Source of the DNA: Nocardia sp. BMG111209
GTDB lineage: Bacteria; Actinomycetota; Actinomycetes; Mycobacteriales; Mycobacteriaceae
Length of the DNA: 64,000 nt
Direction of reading: 5' to 3'
Assembly (NCBI RefSeq): GCF_000381925.1
Contig: NZ_KB907307.1
Coordinates: forward strand, 2,790,001 to 2,854,000
Shown here one piece after another: positions 47,001-55,407 of this stretch. The notes under the pieces are model-generated. The model saw only the letters and a program-made list of their open reading frames with translations. It was not told the origin of the DNA and did no database searches. The translations under genes and the position numbers were made by a program. The first letter of the stretch is position 1, and the number at the start of each line of letters is the position of its first letter.

Positions 47001-50000
47001 TCCTCGACGGCTGCCTGCTCACCGGCGACGATCGTGTTCCGCGGCACGTTGACCGCGGCGATCGAGACCCGGCCGTCGAATTCGGCGATCGGCGCGCGGG
47101 CCTCGTCGGCCGGCAGGCCGATCATCGCCATCGCGCCGGGCTCGGCGATCGCGGCGAGCAGGCGGCTGCGGGTGACGACGAGCTTTGCGGCATCGCTCAA
47201 TTCGAGGACACCCGCGCAGTAGGCGGCGGCGATCTCACCCTGACTGTGGCCCACCACCGCGTCCGGGGTGACCCCGGCCGCCCGCCACACGGCCGCGAGC
47301 CCGACCATGGTCGCGAACAGCAGCGGCTGCACCACCGGGAAGTCGATCAGGTCGGCGGGGGTCAGCGTCTCGAGCCGGTCCACCAGCGACCAGCCGGTGT
47401 ACGCGCCGAATGCCTTGTCGCACAGTTCGAATTCGGCCCGGAACTCGGCCGAGCCGGCGAGCAGATCGCGCGCCATCCCCGCCCATTGGGTGCCCTGTCC
47501 CGGGAAGACGAAGGCCGTTCTGCCGCTGGTGAACACGGGCCCGGACCCGACGACGGCGTCCGCGGACGACCGGCCCCGCGCCAGCTCGCGCAGACCGCTG
47601 ATCATGTCGTCGCGGCCGCGCGCGACCACGACGGCCCGGCGTTCGAACCGGGTGCGGTGCAACGCCAGCGAGCGGGACACCGGGCCCGGTTGCAGGGCGG
47701 GCTCGGACACCACCAGATCCAGCAGTCGTTCCGCCTGGCCCTGCAGGGCCGCGCGGCTGCGCGCGGACAGCGGCAGCAGATGGACGCCGCCGTCGGGGTC
47801 CGGAAGTTGTTCGACAGCAGTGGTTTCCGCACCCGCCGCGGCCGGGGTGCCGGGCGCCTCCTCCAGGATGAGGTGGGCATTGGTGCCGCTGAGCCCGAAG
47901 GCGCTGACCCCGGCCCGGCGGGGCCGCGCGCCGCGTGGCCACGCCGCGGGCCGATTCTGCACCGCGAGACCGCTACTCGCCCAGTCGATCTGCGTGGTGG
48001 GCCGGTCGGCGCCGAGGGTCGCGGGCAGTTGCTGATGTTCCAGCGCGAGCACGAGTTTGAGGATGCTGCCCACCCCGGCGGCGGCCTGGGTATGGCCCAC
48101 ATTGGATTTCAGCGAGCCGACACCCAGGGGCCGGTCGGCGTCGCGGCCCGGCCCGAACACCCGGGACAGGGCGCGCGCCTCGATCGGATCGCCGAGTGCC
48201 GTGCCGGTTCCGTGCGCCTCCACATAGTCGATGTCGTGCGGTTCCAGCCGGGCCGCGCGCAGCGCCGACCGCAGGACCTGTTCCTGCGCGGCGCCGTTCG
48301 GCGCGCTCAGGCCCTGGCTGCGGCCGTCCTGGTTGACGGCGGAACCGCGGATCACCGCGAGCACCCGGTCACCGTCGCGCCGCGCGTCCCGCAACCGCTT
48401 CAGCAGCACCAGCCCGGCGCCCTCGGCCCAGACCGTGCCGTCACCGTCGGCGGAGAACGGCGCGCACTTACCGGACGGGGACAGCACGCCGAGCCGGCAC
48501 AGTTCGATGTGCGCGGTCGGCGACATCAGCAGCGTCGCGCCCCCGGCCAGCGCCAGCTCGCATTCGCCCGCGACCAGGGCCCGCGCGGCCAGATGGATGG
48601 CGACCAGCGAGGACGAACAGGCCGTGTCGAGGGTGATCGCCGGGCCGTGCAACCCGAGGGTGTAGGCGATGCGGCCGGAGGCGACACTCGGCGACAGTCC
48701 GGTGCCGACCTGACCGTTGAGCTGTTCGGGGGCGACGTCGGCGAGGTAGCCGGTGCCGTAGAGGCCCAGGTAGACGCCGGTGGCGCTGCCCTGCAGGCTG
48801 CGGGGGTCGCGGCCGGAGCGTTCGATCGCCTCCCAGCCCAGTTGCAGCATCATCCGCTGCTGCGGATCCATCACCGCGGCCTCGCGCGGCCCGATACCGA
48901 AGAACGCGGCGTCGAATCGGTCGATGCCGTCGACGTAGCCGCCGCGGAAGGTGTAGGCGGTACCGCTCGCGGCCGGGTCGGGATCGTAGAGACCGTCGAT
49001 GTCCCAGCGGCCCGCGGGCGGTTCGCCCAGGCCGTCGCGCTCGCTCTCGAGCAGACGCCACAGGGCCTCCGGCGAATCGACCGCACCCGGGAACCGGCAG
49101 GACATCGAGAGGATCGCGATCGCGTCGTCGTCCGGATCGCCGGCGGAGTCGTTGTCGCCGTGGACATCCGGGGCCGCGGCGGGAACGGCGGCCGGTTCGG
49201 CGGATCCCGGCTCGGGCGCCACCGCGACGGCCACCTCCGCGATGGTGGGATGGTCGAACAACAGGTTGGTGTCGAGGAAGCGGCCGGCCACATCCGACAG
49301 ATCGACCACCAGCTCCACCAGATCCGCGGAGCCCAGGCCGAATTCGACCAGCGGACGGTGCACGTCGACCCGTTCCGGATCGAGTTCGGACCGGCTCGCG
49401 ATCTCCGACACCAGCCAGTCGCGGATCGCGTCGGCGGAACCGGGCCGGGCCGCCGACCCGGCCGGGACCGGATCCGGTTGCGGGACAGGCGCGTCCAGCT
49501 CGTCCTCGGGGGCCGGCAGCGAGTCGACGGCGATATCCAGTTCGCCGGACAGGTAGGTGTCCCGGCAGGCGCGGCGCGCGATCTTGCCGCTGCTGGTCTT
49601 GGCGATGGTGCCCGGCCGGATCAGCGCCACGGCCGCGAGGGTGAGGCCGTGCTCGGTCGCCACCGCGCCGCGAACCGCGGTCTCGATCTCGCCCGGTTCG
49701 GCCGTGATCTCGGCGCGGACCTCGGCCACCACCACCGGCTGCTCACCGCCGACCCCGAAATCCACCGAGAAGGCCGCCACGCAGCCGGCCCGCACCGCCG
49801 GATGCGCGGTCTCCACGGTGAGTTCGAGGTCCTGCGGATAGTGGTTGCGGCCGTCGACGATCAGCAGATCCTTCTGCCGGCCGGTGACGAAAAGCTCTCC
49901 GCCCGAGAGGAATCCGAGATCGCCGGTGCGCAGGTAGCGCCGGTCGTCACCGGGCAGGGTGGCGCCGAAGGTCGCGGCGGTGGCCTGCTCGTCGCGGAAA

Positions 50001-51220
50001 TAGCCCGCGGCGACGCTGTTTCCGGCGACCCAGATCTCCCCCTCCTCGCCCTCGCCGCGCGCGACACCCGATTCCGGATCGGCGACGGCGACGGCGAGCC
50101 CGGCGGGCGGCCGCCCCACCCCGACGAGTTCGGCGTGGTGCGCGCGGTCCCCGACGATGTAGCGGCCGGGCACCTCGTACAGGGTCGGTGGCGCCGCGCT
50201 CGCGGCGGCGGTCACCAGGAGGGTGGCCTCGGCCAGGCCGTAGACGGGATGCATTGCGGCGGGGCGGAATCCGGCGGCGGCGAAGGTCTCGGTGAACCGG
50301 CGCACGGTGGTCGCGCGCACCGGTTCGGCGCCGTTGAACGCCACCCGCCAGCGGCCGAGATCGAGTCGCTCGCGCTGCTCCGGCGAGATCCGCCGCAGGC
50401 ACAGTTCGTAGGCGAAGTTCGGGCCGCCGCTGGTGTGCGCGCCGAAGGCCGAGATCGCCTGCAGCCAGCGCTCGGGCCGCTGCAGGAAATGCAGCGGCGA
50501 CATGAGCACCGAATGCCCGCCGAGGTGGACCGTGTGCAGGACCGGCGCGATGAGACCCATGTCGTGGTACATCGGCAACCAGCTGGCGAACAGGGCGCCG
50601 TCCCAGGATTCCAATACGGCCGGGTCGTGGCCCAGTCCGGCGGCGATCGCCGCCTGGTTGTGCAACAGGTTCGCGTGGGTCAGCCGCACGCCGCGCGGTG
50701 CGCTGGTCGAACCGGAGGTGTACTGGAGGAAGGCGACCGACTCCGGGTCGAGATCGACCGGCTGCCACTGCGTTCCGAAATCGTCGGGGATCGTGTCGGT
50801 GGCCGTCCAGGTGAGGCCCGCCAGTTCCGGCAGTTGTTCGCGCAGGGCCGCCGCCTCGGCGATCACCCGTTGCGGCGCGAGCACGATCTGCACGTCGGCG
50901 TGCGCGACCAGCCGGCGCAGCCGGTGCAGCGTGCGGTTCTCCCATTCGGTCACCGGCGCGGGCACCGCGACCACCCCCGCCGCCAGGCAGCCGAAGAACG
51001 CCTCGACGAATTCCAGGCCCGCGGGGTACAGCAGCAGCGCGCGTTCCGGATGCGATTCCCGCAGCGCGGCCGCGATCGCCCGGGTGCGCCGGCCCAGCCG
51101 CGCGTAGGTCAGCCGCTCGGCGGGCCCGTCGACGTCGCCGTCGGTGAGGAAGGTGTAGACCGGGTCGTCGGGACGCTCCCCGGCCCGGGTGAACAGCGTC
51201 TCGATCAACGTGCCGGCCAT
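41054..51220 (-). CDS. Hybrid megasynthase FAAL-ACP-KS-AT-DH-KR-ACP-C-FkbH
   Basis: The 3388-residue synthase begins with a fatty acyl-AMP ligase (1-560; RYLRTGDLGFLSGGELFVTG). ACP1 follows (Ser631), then KS (about 697-1120; Cys868 in DTACSSSL), AT (about 1230-1530; Ser1326 in GHSQGE), DH (about 1595-1860; His1631, with Asn replacing the motif's Gly) and a B-type KR (about 2045-2230; LDD, Tyr2191). There is no ER. ACP2 has Ser2358. A condensation domain (about 2410-2830) has HHSMSDV (His2550, His2551). The C-terminal FkbH-like domain (2850-3360) has D-G-D-D-T at 3035-3039. A fatty acid is activated, extended once and beta-reduced or dehydrated, then possibly condensed onto a glyceryl unit by C/FkbH. 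Start ATG 51220. Confidence 0.9.
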   Translation of the reverse strand: MAGTLIETLFTRAGERPDDPVYTFLTDGDVDGPAERLTYARLGRRTRAIAAALRESHPERALLLYPAGLEFVEAFFGCLAAGVVAVPAPVTEWENRTLHRLRRLVAHADVQIVLAPQRVIAEAAALREQLPELAGLTWTATDTIPDDFGTQWQPVDLDPESVAFLQYTSGSTSAPRGVRLTHANLLHNQAAIAAGLGHDPAVLESWDGALFASWLPMYHDMGLIAPVLHTVHLGGHSVLMSPLHFLQRPERWLQAISAFGAHTSGGPNFAYELCLRRISPEQRERLDLGRWRVAFNGAEPVRATTVRRFTETFAAAGFRPAAMHPVYGLAEATLLVTAAASAAPPTLYEVPGRYIVGDRAHHAELVGVGRPPAGLAVAVADPESGVARGEGEEGEIWVAGNSVAAGYFRDEQATAATFGATLPGDDRRYLRTGDLGFLSGGELFVTGRQKDLLIVDGRNHYPQDLELTVETAHPAVRAGCVAAFSVDFGVGGEQPVVVAEVRAEITAEPGEIETAVRGAVATEHGLTLAAVALIRPGTIAKTSSGKIARRACRDTYLSGELDIAVDSLPAPEDELDAPVPQPDPVPAGSAARPGSADAIRDWLVSEIASRSELDPERVDVHRPLVEFGLGSADLVELVVDLSDVAGRFLDTNLLFDHPTIAEVAVAVAPEPGSAEPAAVPAAAPDVHGDNDSAGDPDDDAIAILSMSCRFPGAVDSPEALWRLLESERDGLGEPPAGRWDIDGLYDPDPAASGTAYTFRGGYVDGIDRFDAAFFGIGPREAAVMDPQQRMMLQLGWEAIERSGRDPRSLQGSATGVYLGLYGTGYLADVAPEQLNGQVGTGLSPSVASGRIAYTLGLHGPAITLDTACSSSLVAIHLAARALVAGECELALAGGATLLMSPTAHIELCRLGVLSPSGKCAPFSADGDGTVWAEGAGLVLLKRLRDARRDGDRVLAVIRGSAVNQDGRSQGLSAPNGAAQEQVLRSALRAARLEPHDIDYVEAHGTGTALGDPIEARALSRVFGPGRDADRPLGVGSLKSNVGHTQAAAGVGSILKLVLALEHQQLPATLGADRPTTQIDWASSGLAVQNRPAAWPRGARPRRAGVSAFGLSGTNAHLILEEAPGTPAAAGAETTAVEQLPDPDGGVHLLPLSARSRAALQGQAERLLDLVVSEPALQPGPVSRSLALHRTRFERRAVVVARGRDDMISGLRELARGRSSADAVVGSGPVFTSGRTAFVFPGQGTQWAGMARDLLAGSAEFRAEFELCDKAFGAYTGWSLVDRLETLTPADLIDFPVVQPLLFATMVGLAAVWRAAGVTPDAVVGHSQGEIAAAYCAGVLELSDAAKLVVTRSRLLAAIAEPGAMAMIGLPADEARAPIAEFDGRVSIAAVNVPRNTIVAGEQAAVEELLAAMDRRGVYTRMGPAGPGFAGHCRLIETIREPLTAELTGLRGETPATLWYSTVTGEPVGAQPIGPDYWYRNTRDTVRFAPTIERMIADGFRYFVELGVHPSLSLAVRTVAEETGRDVVSVTSLVRDENGPACLARAQAELHAAGHELDWAALVPERGRVDLPTYAFDEKRFWTDSVHRGGATLGLHDITHPIIGAVVPQPDSGGVTLTGRLSRQQQPWLADHAGANAVPVPGAALIELAVRAGDEVGTPAVRELVLREALLLLERSALQIQVVVGGVGADRCRPVRMFARDEQDPSAEWTLHADGVLAEEPEDVPAQQDWTVWPPPGAVPAEAGDLYARLAARGHRYGPSFRGVRALWHRGDEIFAEIALPEPAHGDAARFGIHPALLDAALHGTEVLADGGDSALLPFVWTDVVLWASGATALRVRLTRSGADAVAVLATDSAGRPVFSAAAVLSRPVAADRWELGALAPAFRRLYRLEWERRPLPAPQQPLVWSDREPGAGPVPGATAVVLTVPDGDTPAEVHEITGRILRELQEILSDNRFDASTVIVRTRAAVGLPGEDVTGLAGAAVWGLVRSARSENPGRLVLIDTADPVVDFAAVLATGEGQVAVRDGACFVPRLVRAAANIVARPELSTGTVLITGAPGRLGSELARHLVAAHGVRDLLLVSRRGERGPDAAALRADLEGRGARIRFAPCDVGDRVALAELLDGVPLTGVVHAACVLDDATLGALTSDQLDAALRPKVDAAHHLHELTADRDLSLFVLFSAAGGLFGTPGQANYAAANTYLDALAAHRAARGLPAQSLAWGAWEVDMLDVMAQADIRRIARAGVRAFTVAEGMACFDAALRSDETRLVPLLLDPAALRRAADVPPLLRGLVRRAPRRAVAERAAGEAAASGFAQRLRSAGRDRAITLTVRAVAEWTGEVLGHTDTEAVAAEQSFQHLGLDSLMAVELRNKVREHTGISVPLGTILAEQNPADLAVFLVNALLRTGPGAEPAATATPVPEVETLPVTRDMMRLLRTGQLGIPAAAQTGGIALRLPDPVTRPELEAALSRLAARHAALRTAIRPDEEHGRVLRIHREPGGALLHWSELDAADDTAVRQHFAELMARPFDPAVAPLWRFELIDGGRDRRTLIFGAHHSMSDVRSMLQVAGELAADLSGHRLDDTVTNRDLHRLVAAQAAREDTADPARADRHTAFADARRLELTWAAPRPEHRSFRAGEALLELPAGLTDRVAERSRDLGITPAALFLGVLSILLARRQAAHRFALAVPVDTRMHTDTRDAVGYFGVPVPFPAAVDPGDLISDVLHRTGDRLRRLLAPGAGFGDALAALAAAGLHRDDAPLIEVYFNYLRTDAPAGAAEILPVGTGYSDLDLMVAVLPDTGRIWFLYNSDIIDADTCTAFGTQYLAAVAAAVADPTVPALTGPEAPQHVPGLHVGLAATFATGRIPELLRAAADDTDPITVAEAPYHHVLACLRDPSGIFAQPSTDLAVILLRAADLQRFGTLTDEQLTELAADYPAAVRAVTERTHRPVIVGLLPAANPEDRLRDWEHRITERLRDIPGVALVTADRWHDRHPVSDPFDERSDILAHLPFTPEFQAAIALTLADTVRAIGDTPPKVVAVDGDDTLWTGTAGEIGPHAVEFDAPRRELARRLLHWRAAGTLLVLLTNNDEDTVRTILDRPESPIHSEHFALVSTGWAAKPDRLEQAAATLNLGLDTFCYLDDNPVEVARMRAALPEVLTVTCPPAPELDAFLHRLWPMVPFATTTEDRHRADYYHQEQARDRARAATEFAEFLAGLNLTVDVTPLTPDTTERARQLTRRTNQFTLTNNPDTAFEAGEIWTATARDRFGDYGLISVLTLDPSEDTLHLRAWHLSCRVLSRGVEERLLTWLADRAEALNCTTIRITVDHTPRNEPARRLAANLGATLTDAHPVTITTTPDHLRRYRSWATPAPTPSGPPDPDEQQTPHNVAPEPLR

Positions 51221-51404
51221 CAGTACATCCCTTGCCCAAAGCCCGCTTCCGGCCGGCCACGATGCTCGGGCACATCCGGGCACGCCTCCGATCGAGCCAC
51301 GGGCGCTCGATCTGCTGACGCAATATACCGTTACGACAGCCTTTGCCGGGGACGGTATTTCGAGGGGCATTGCCCGCAGCGGCATCGTTGGCGAGGATGT
51401 CCGG
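51221..51404. promoter_or_regulatory. Divergent promoter region of the synthase and P450
   Basis: This is the 184-bp region between the two starts. The AT-rich run CAATATACC at about 51321-51329 contains TATATT on the - strand, a -10 candidate for the 17-kb synthase operon. GAGGA at 51392-51396 is the ribosome-binding site of the P450. No operator could be assigned. Confidence 0.4.
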
Positions 51405-52724
51405 GTGTCACCCACCGCGATATCGCTGCGCGATCTTCCCCGAGTACCCAACCGCGACCTGGCCCGGCTCGGCGGCCTGATCCGACCGGGCACGCACCGG
51501 TCACCACTGGCCGCGCTCGGCGAGCGGTTCGTCGTATCCCCGCCGGGCCTGCCGACCATGCTGGTCACCCACGACATGGACGACGTGTGGGCCCTGTTCG
51601 CCGCGCGGGAGGACTTCTCGCTGGGACGCGTGCTGAGCCGGCTGTCCAGCCACGACGTCCTGTTCGGCACGCAGACGCTGATCTTCCTCGACGGCGAGGA
51701 GCACCGGACCGAACGCCGCCTGTTCGCGCCGGCCTTCCACCACCAGGCCGTGCTGAAGTACGAGGATCTCATCACCGAGGTGGTCGATCGGGTGCTGCCG
51801 GGCTGGCCGGTCGGGCAGCCGTTCGAATTCCTGCGCGCCGGTTACGATCTCGCTATCGGCGTGCTCCTGGGTGTGGTGTTCGGCGATATGCCGCCGGATC
51901 GGCTGGAGCGGCTGCGGCAGGCCGTGGGCCGGTGGTTCGCGGCGATCGAGAGCCGGGGCTTCCTCGCCGCCACCATGCTCACCCCCTTCCTCGGCGGGTT
52001 CACCCCGCCGTATCCGCCGCTGCACCGCCGCGAGGCGCGGGTCGACGAGGTGATCCTCGAGGAGATCGCCGACCGCCGGGCCGCCGGGCGGCACGGCACC
52101 GATGTGCTGGCGCGGTACGTGGACACCGAATCGGATCGGCACGACGATCCGGGGCTGGCCCGCAACATGCGGGGAATCCTGTTGGGCGCCTACGAAACCA
52201 CCGCGATCACCCTGGGCTGGATCGCCGCCCTGCTGGCCGGGAATCCGGCGGCCATGGCCGAGGTGGACGCGGCCGCCGACGCGGGCGACATCGACCGGCT
52301 CGACACCTATCTCGACGCGGTGGTGGCCGAGGCGATGCGGGTGCGGCCGGCGAGTCCGTTCACCGGGCGGCGCGCGTTGCGCGACACGGTGATCAACGGG
52401 ATCGAGATCCCCCGGGACGCCATGGTGATCGTGCCGATCCTGGTGATTCACGAATCGCCGCAACACTATCCGGACCCGCTGGCGTTCCGGCCCGAACGCT
52501 TCCTGACGGAGCCCCCGCCCAATCGCACCTGGCTGGCCTTCGGCGGTGGATCGCACCGCTGCCTCGGCGCGCAGTTCGCCCTCTTCGAGGCGCGGGTCAT
52601 GTTCCGGGCCGTGCTGCGGCACCGGCGCATCGACGTCACCCCGGGTTACGTCGAACCGCCGCGGCGTCTGCACACCGGGATCAGTCCCGCGCACAACGCG
52701 CGGATCACGTTGCGGCCCCGTTGA
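51405..52724 (+). CDS. Cytochrome P450
   Basis: This 439-residue haem monooxygenase has the I-helix oxygen-activation motif GAYETT, the ExxR pair in VAEAMRVRP, and the haem-binding loop FGGGSHRCLGAQFA with its axial cysteine. It resembles actinobacterial class I P450s acting on lipophilic substrates. Divergent from the synthase, it probably hydroxylates the polyketide or a precursor. The GTG at 51405 gives the normal family length and a ribosome-binding site; longer in-frame starts would run into the synthase gene. No ferredoxin is nearby. Confidence 0.87.
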   Translation: MSPTAISLRDLPRVPNRDLARLGGLIRPGTHRSPLAALGERFVVSPPGLPTMLVTHDMDDVWALFAAREDFSLGRVLSRLSSHDVLFGTQTLIFLDGEEHRTERRLFAPAFHHQAVLKYEDLITEVVDRVLPGWPVGQPFEFLRAGYDLAIGVLLGVVFGDMPPDRLERLRQAVGRWFAAIESRGFLAATMLTPFLGGFTPPYPPLHRREARVDEVILEEIADRRAAGRHGTDVLARYVDTESDRHDDPGLARNMRGILLGAYETTAITLGWIAALLAGNPAAMAEVDAAADAGDIDRLDTYLDAVVAEAMRVRPASPFTGRRALRDTVINGIEIPRDAMVIVPILVIHESPQHYPDPLAFRPERFLTEPPPNRTWLAFGGGSHRCLGAQFALFEARVMFRAVLRHRRIDVTPGYVEPPRRLHTGISPAHNARITLRPR

Positions 52725-52745
52725 ATCGGGCGGATCGCGCGGCGG

Positions 52746-54299
52746 TCAGCGGTAGGGGCGGCAGTCGACGGGGTCGGCCAGTTCGGCGCACGGGGCGTCG
52801 CCGTACCTGCTGAGGATGTCCTTTCCCTCGCCGAAGCCGAGGTAGCGCAGGAAGCCCGCCGCCAGCGAATCGGGCGGCAGCGCACCGACACTGTAGGCGT
52901 ACTCCGAGGCGCCGAAATGATATGTCCCGGCGAGCGCCTCGTCACGGGTGGCGCGGTGCCCGTCCACCTCGAGCACCCGGATCCTGGAATCCGCGGTGGC
53001 CGTGGCGACTTCGGAATAGCCGATCGCGCCCGGGGTCCGTGCGACCAGGGTGAGCAGGTCGGCGGTGGTGTCGGCCTCGCAGCGCAGCGGCTCCGGGGCG
53101 GCACCGGTGTGGCAGTCGGCCGAATTGTCCGCCGGCTCATCGCCTTCCAGGATCTCGTGCTCGAATGCCGAACGGCTGCCGGAACTCCGGTGCCGGCCGA
53201 TCAGCCGCACCGCCAGATCCGGTCCGCCGAGATCCTTCCAGTTGAGGTATCGGCCGGCGTACAGATCCGCGATCTGCTGCCGGGTCAGGCTGTCGAATCC
53301 GGTGACCGCGGCGTTGACGACCGGCGTGAACAGCACGAACGCGATCGGCCGCGCGACCAGCGCGGGATGGTCGGTGTTCAGGCCGTCGGTGAAGGCCAGT
53401 TGCGTGGCCGGATCGGCCTGCTTCCCGCTGTCGAGCGTCTGCAGGCCGTCGTTGCTGCTCTTGAACCCGGTGGCGTCGATATGCGCACCGGGACAACGGC
53501 GTTGGTATCCGGCGGCACTGTCCTGCATCACCTTCTCGATCGCGGTGGATCCGGTCAGGGACAGGTGACCCGCCTCGCAGTCCATCGGATCGGAGTGCGG
53601 TTTCACCAGTCCGGTGACGAACTGCACGATCACCACCGCGACCAGCAGGGTCACCAGGGCGGCGTACGGGGTGGACATCCGGGTGCGGCTCTCGGTCCGG
53701 ATGACCTTGCCGCGCCGGATGCCGCCGTCGACCTCGGGCAGCGGGAGTTCGTCCCCGCTGTACTTGGGCATGTCCGGATGCCGTCGCAGCACCGCCATGA
53801 TCTTGTACGAATCCTCGCGGCCCAGCGCGAATTTGGGCAGCACGATGAGGCCGTCGCTGCCGTCCAGATCGGTCTTCACACCGCTGGTGTGGTCCCGCAG
53901 AACGGATTTCATCGATCGGCTGGGTGCGGTCAGCGCGACGCCCACGATCGTGCGGCCCGGAAATCGGAAGGTGATGCCGGAGTTGGCGCCCTCGCTGTGC
54001 CGGTAGTCCTCGTGGCCGACCTCGGTCCAGCCGTTGTTCTCGATCTTCAGCAGGACGATCGACATGTCGCCGAGCTTCGCCGGTTTCGACCCGTCCTCGG
54101 CCTTCTTCGGCAGCAGCTGCTGCAGGACGCCGAGTTGCGCTGCCTCCTCGGCACTGTCGCCGCTGGTGCGCACCGGATCGTTGACCTGCACCCGGTACCC
54201 GAGCCGTTTGCGCCCGGACAGGACGAACTCCCACAGGAACGCGACCACCGGAACGACGACACCGAAGACGGCGAAGACGTAGGTGAGAAGGCCGTCCAC
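52746..54299 (-). CDS. Membrane-anchored PstS-like substrate-binding protein
   Basis: The 517-residue product has an N-terminal span (about 5-27) followed by basic RKR. A middle domain of about 180 residues, predicted cytoplasmic, is not recognised. A second span lies at about 211-231. A phosphate-binding-protein-like domain (about 240-517) opens with the GSTAI anion-loop motif, later QQIADLYAGRYLNW and SSGSRSAFEHEIL. The PBP should be extracellular. No Pst permease genes are present, so it may be a signalling or scavenging protein instead of a transport component. GTG at 54299 with a GAGGGGG ribosome-binding site. Confidence 0.75.
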   Translation of the reverse strand: MDGLLTYVFAVFGVVVPVVAFLWEFVLSGRKRLGYRVQVNDPVRTSGDSAEEAAQLGVLQQLLPKKAEDGSKPAKLGDMSIVLLKIENNGWTEVGHEDYRHSEGANSGITFRFPGRTIVGVALTAPSRSMKSVLRDHTSGVKTDLDGSDGLIVLPKFALGREDSYKIMAVLRRHPDMPKYSGDELPLPEVDGGIRRGKVIRTESRTRMSTPYAALVTLLVAVVIVQFVTGLVKPHSDPMDCEAGHLSLTGSTAIEKVMQDSAAGYQRRCPGAHIDATGFKSSNDGLQTLDSGKQADPATQLAFTDGLNTDHPALVARPIAFVLFTPVVNAAVTGFDSLTRQQIADLYAGRYLNWKDLGGPDLAVRLIGRHRSSGSRSAFEHEILEGDEPADNSADCHTGAAPEPLRCEADTTADLLTLVARTPGAIGYSEVATATADSRIRVLEVDGHRATRDEALAGTYHFGASEYAYSVGALPPDSLAAGFLRYLGFGEGKDILSRYGDAPCAELADPVDCRPYR

Positions 54300-54426
54300 C
54301 GATTCCCCCTCGATCTGTTGTGCCCCCCATCCTCGGATCTCCACCGCATCCTGCCAACGTCGCGGGACAGTGTTCCGGCACAGTTCATCGCGCCGTAATC
54401 GCTTTGGCGGACTGGGGATCCCGCGC

Positions 54427-55371
54427 CTACGGGGTGAGCACGAGCCGCGCGGTGGTGCGCGGCGCGTCGGCCCAGGCCCGCTCCACCTCCGACAGCGGCA
54501 CCGGGCGGGCGTCGATGTCGAAGGCGCCCGCGGTGATCGCGGCGGCCAGCGCCGGGAGTTCGGCGAGGATGTCACCGGTGGCGACGGAACCCTGTCCGCT
54601 GCCGACGATCTGCAGATGCGCGGCGCGCAGCGCCGCCGACGGGATCGCGGCGGTGGGGCCCGCGACCGAGCCGATCTGGATCCAGGACAACGGTTTTCCC
54701 CGATCGGGCCGGGCGGTGACGATCGCGGCCAGCGCGTCGGCGGCCGGCTCGCCCCACAGATAGTCGAGTACGACATCGACCTCGGCGGCGACCGTGCCGA
54801 GGCGGGCGGTGTCGGCCAGGGCCACGGTCTCGGTGGCGCCGAGGGCGGGCAGGGCCGCGAGCAGGCCGGCGTTGCGCGCGACCGCCACGATCCGCGTGGC
54901 GCCGAACAGCTTCGCGATCTGCACGGCCATCCGGCCGGCGCTGCCGGTGGCGCCGAGGATCAGGACCGTCTGCCCGGGGCCGAATTCGATACGCCGGCGC
55001 AGCGCCACCCAGGACGACATGGCCGGGTTGAGCGCCGCCGCGACCGCTACCGCATCGCTACCCTCCGGCAGCACGATGCTGCGGCGGAGGTCGACGAGGG
55101 TCTGCTCGGCCATCGTGCCGAGGGTGGTGTCCGGGAGCAGGAAATAGCGCAGGACCCCGTCGGCGCCGCGCCCGACGCCGTCGATGCCGGGTACCAGCGG
55201 CAGTTCCCCGGTGCTGGTGTAGTGCGAGCCGTCGGCCTGGGAGCGCACGCGTGGGTGCAGGCCGGCGGCGATGACGTCCACCACCTGTTCCGTCGCGCGC
55301 ACGGCGACGGGTGCGGGGAAGTCCCGGTAGCGGGGCGGGGTATCGAACGCGGAGACGACTGCTGCCTTCAC
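54427..55371 (-). CDS. Zinc-independent alcohol dehydrogenase / quinone oxidoreductase
   Basis: This 314-residue medium-chain dehydrogenase has the NADPH-binding motif VLILGATGSAGRMAVQIAK and lacks the zinc-ligand cysteines of alcohol dehydrogenases, which places it with quinone oxidoreductases. It presumably reduces quinones, enones or other electrophiles. Divergent from the MarR gene with a short operator-bearing gap, so repression by that regulator and induction by an electrophile are likely. Confidence 0.85.
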   Translation of the reverse strand: MKAAVVSAFDTPPRYRDFPAPVAVRATEQVVDVIAAGLHPRVRSQADGSHYTSTGELPLVPGIDGVGRGADGVLRYFLLPDTTLGTMAEQTLVDLRRSIVLPEGSDAVAVAAALNPAMSSWVALRRRIEFGPGQTVLILGATGSAGRMAVQIAKLFGATRIVAVARNAGLLAALPALGATETVALADTARLGTVAAEVDVVLDYLWGEPAADALAAIVTARPDRGKPLSWIQIGSVAGPTAAIPSAALRAAHLQIVGSGQGSVATGDILAELPALAAAITAGAFDIDARPVPLSEVERAWADAPRTTARLVLTP

Positions 55372-55407
55372 GGGATTGTCCTTCCGGGGGATCGGTGACG
55401 CCCGAAG

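Noticed and set aside
51189..51404. Longer N-terminus of the P450 from an ATG at 51189
   Set aside because: It would overlap the start of the synthase gene, adds 72 residues beyond the usual P450 length and lacks a ribosome-binding site.
46328..52813. 2161-residue reading frame opposite the synthase
   Set aside because: It is antisense to clear FAAL, KS, AT and DH domains and shows Arg/Gly/Pro-rich shadow composition without any domain.
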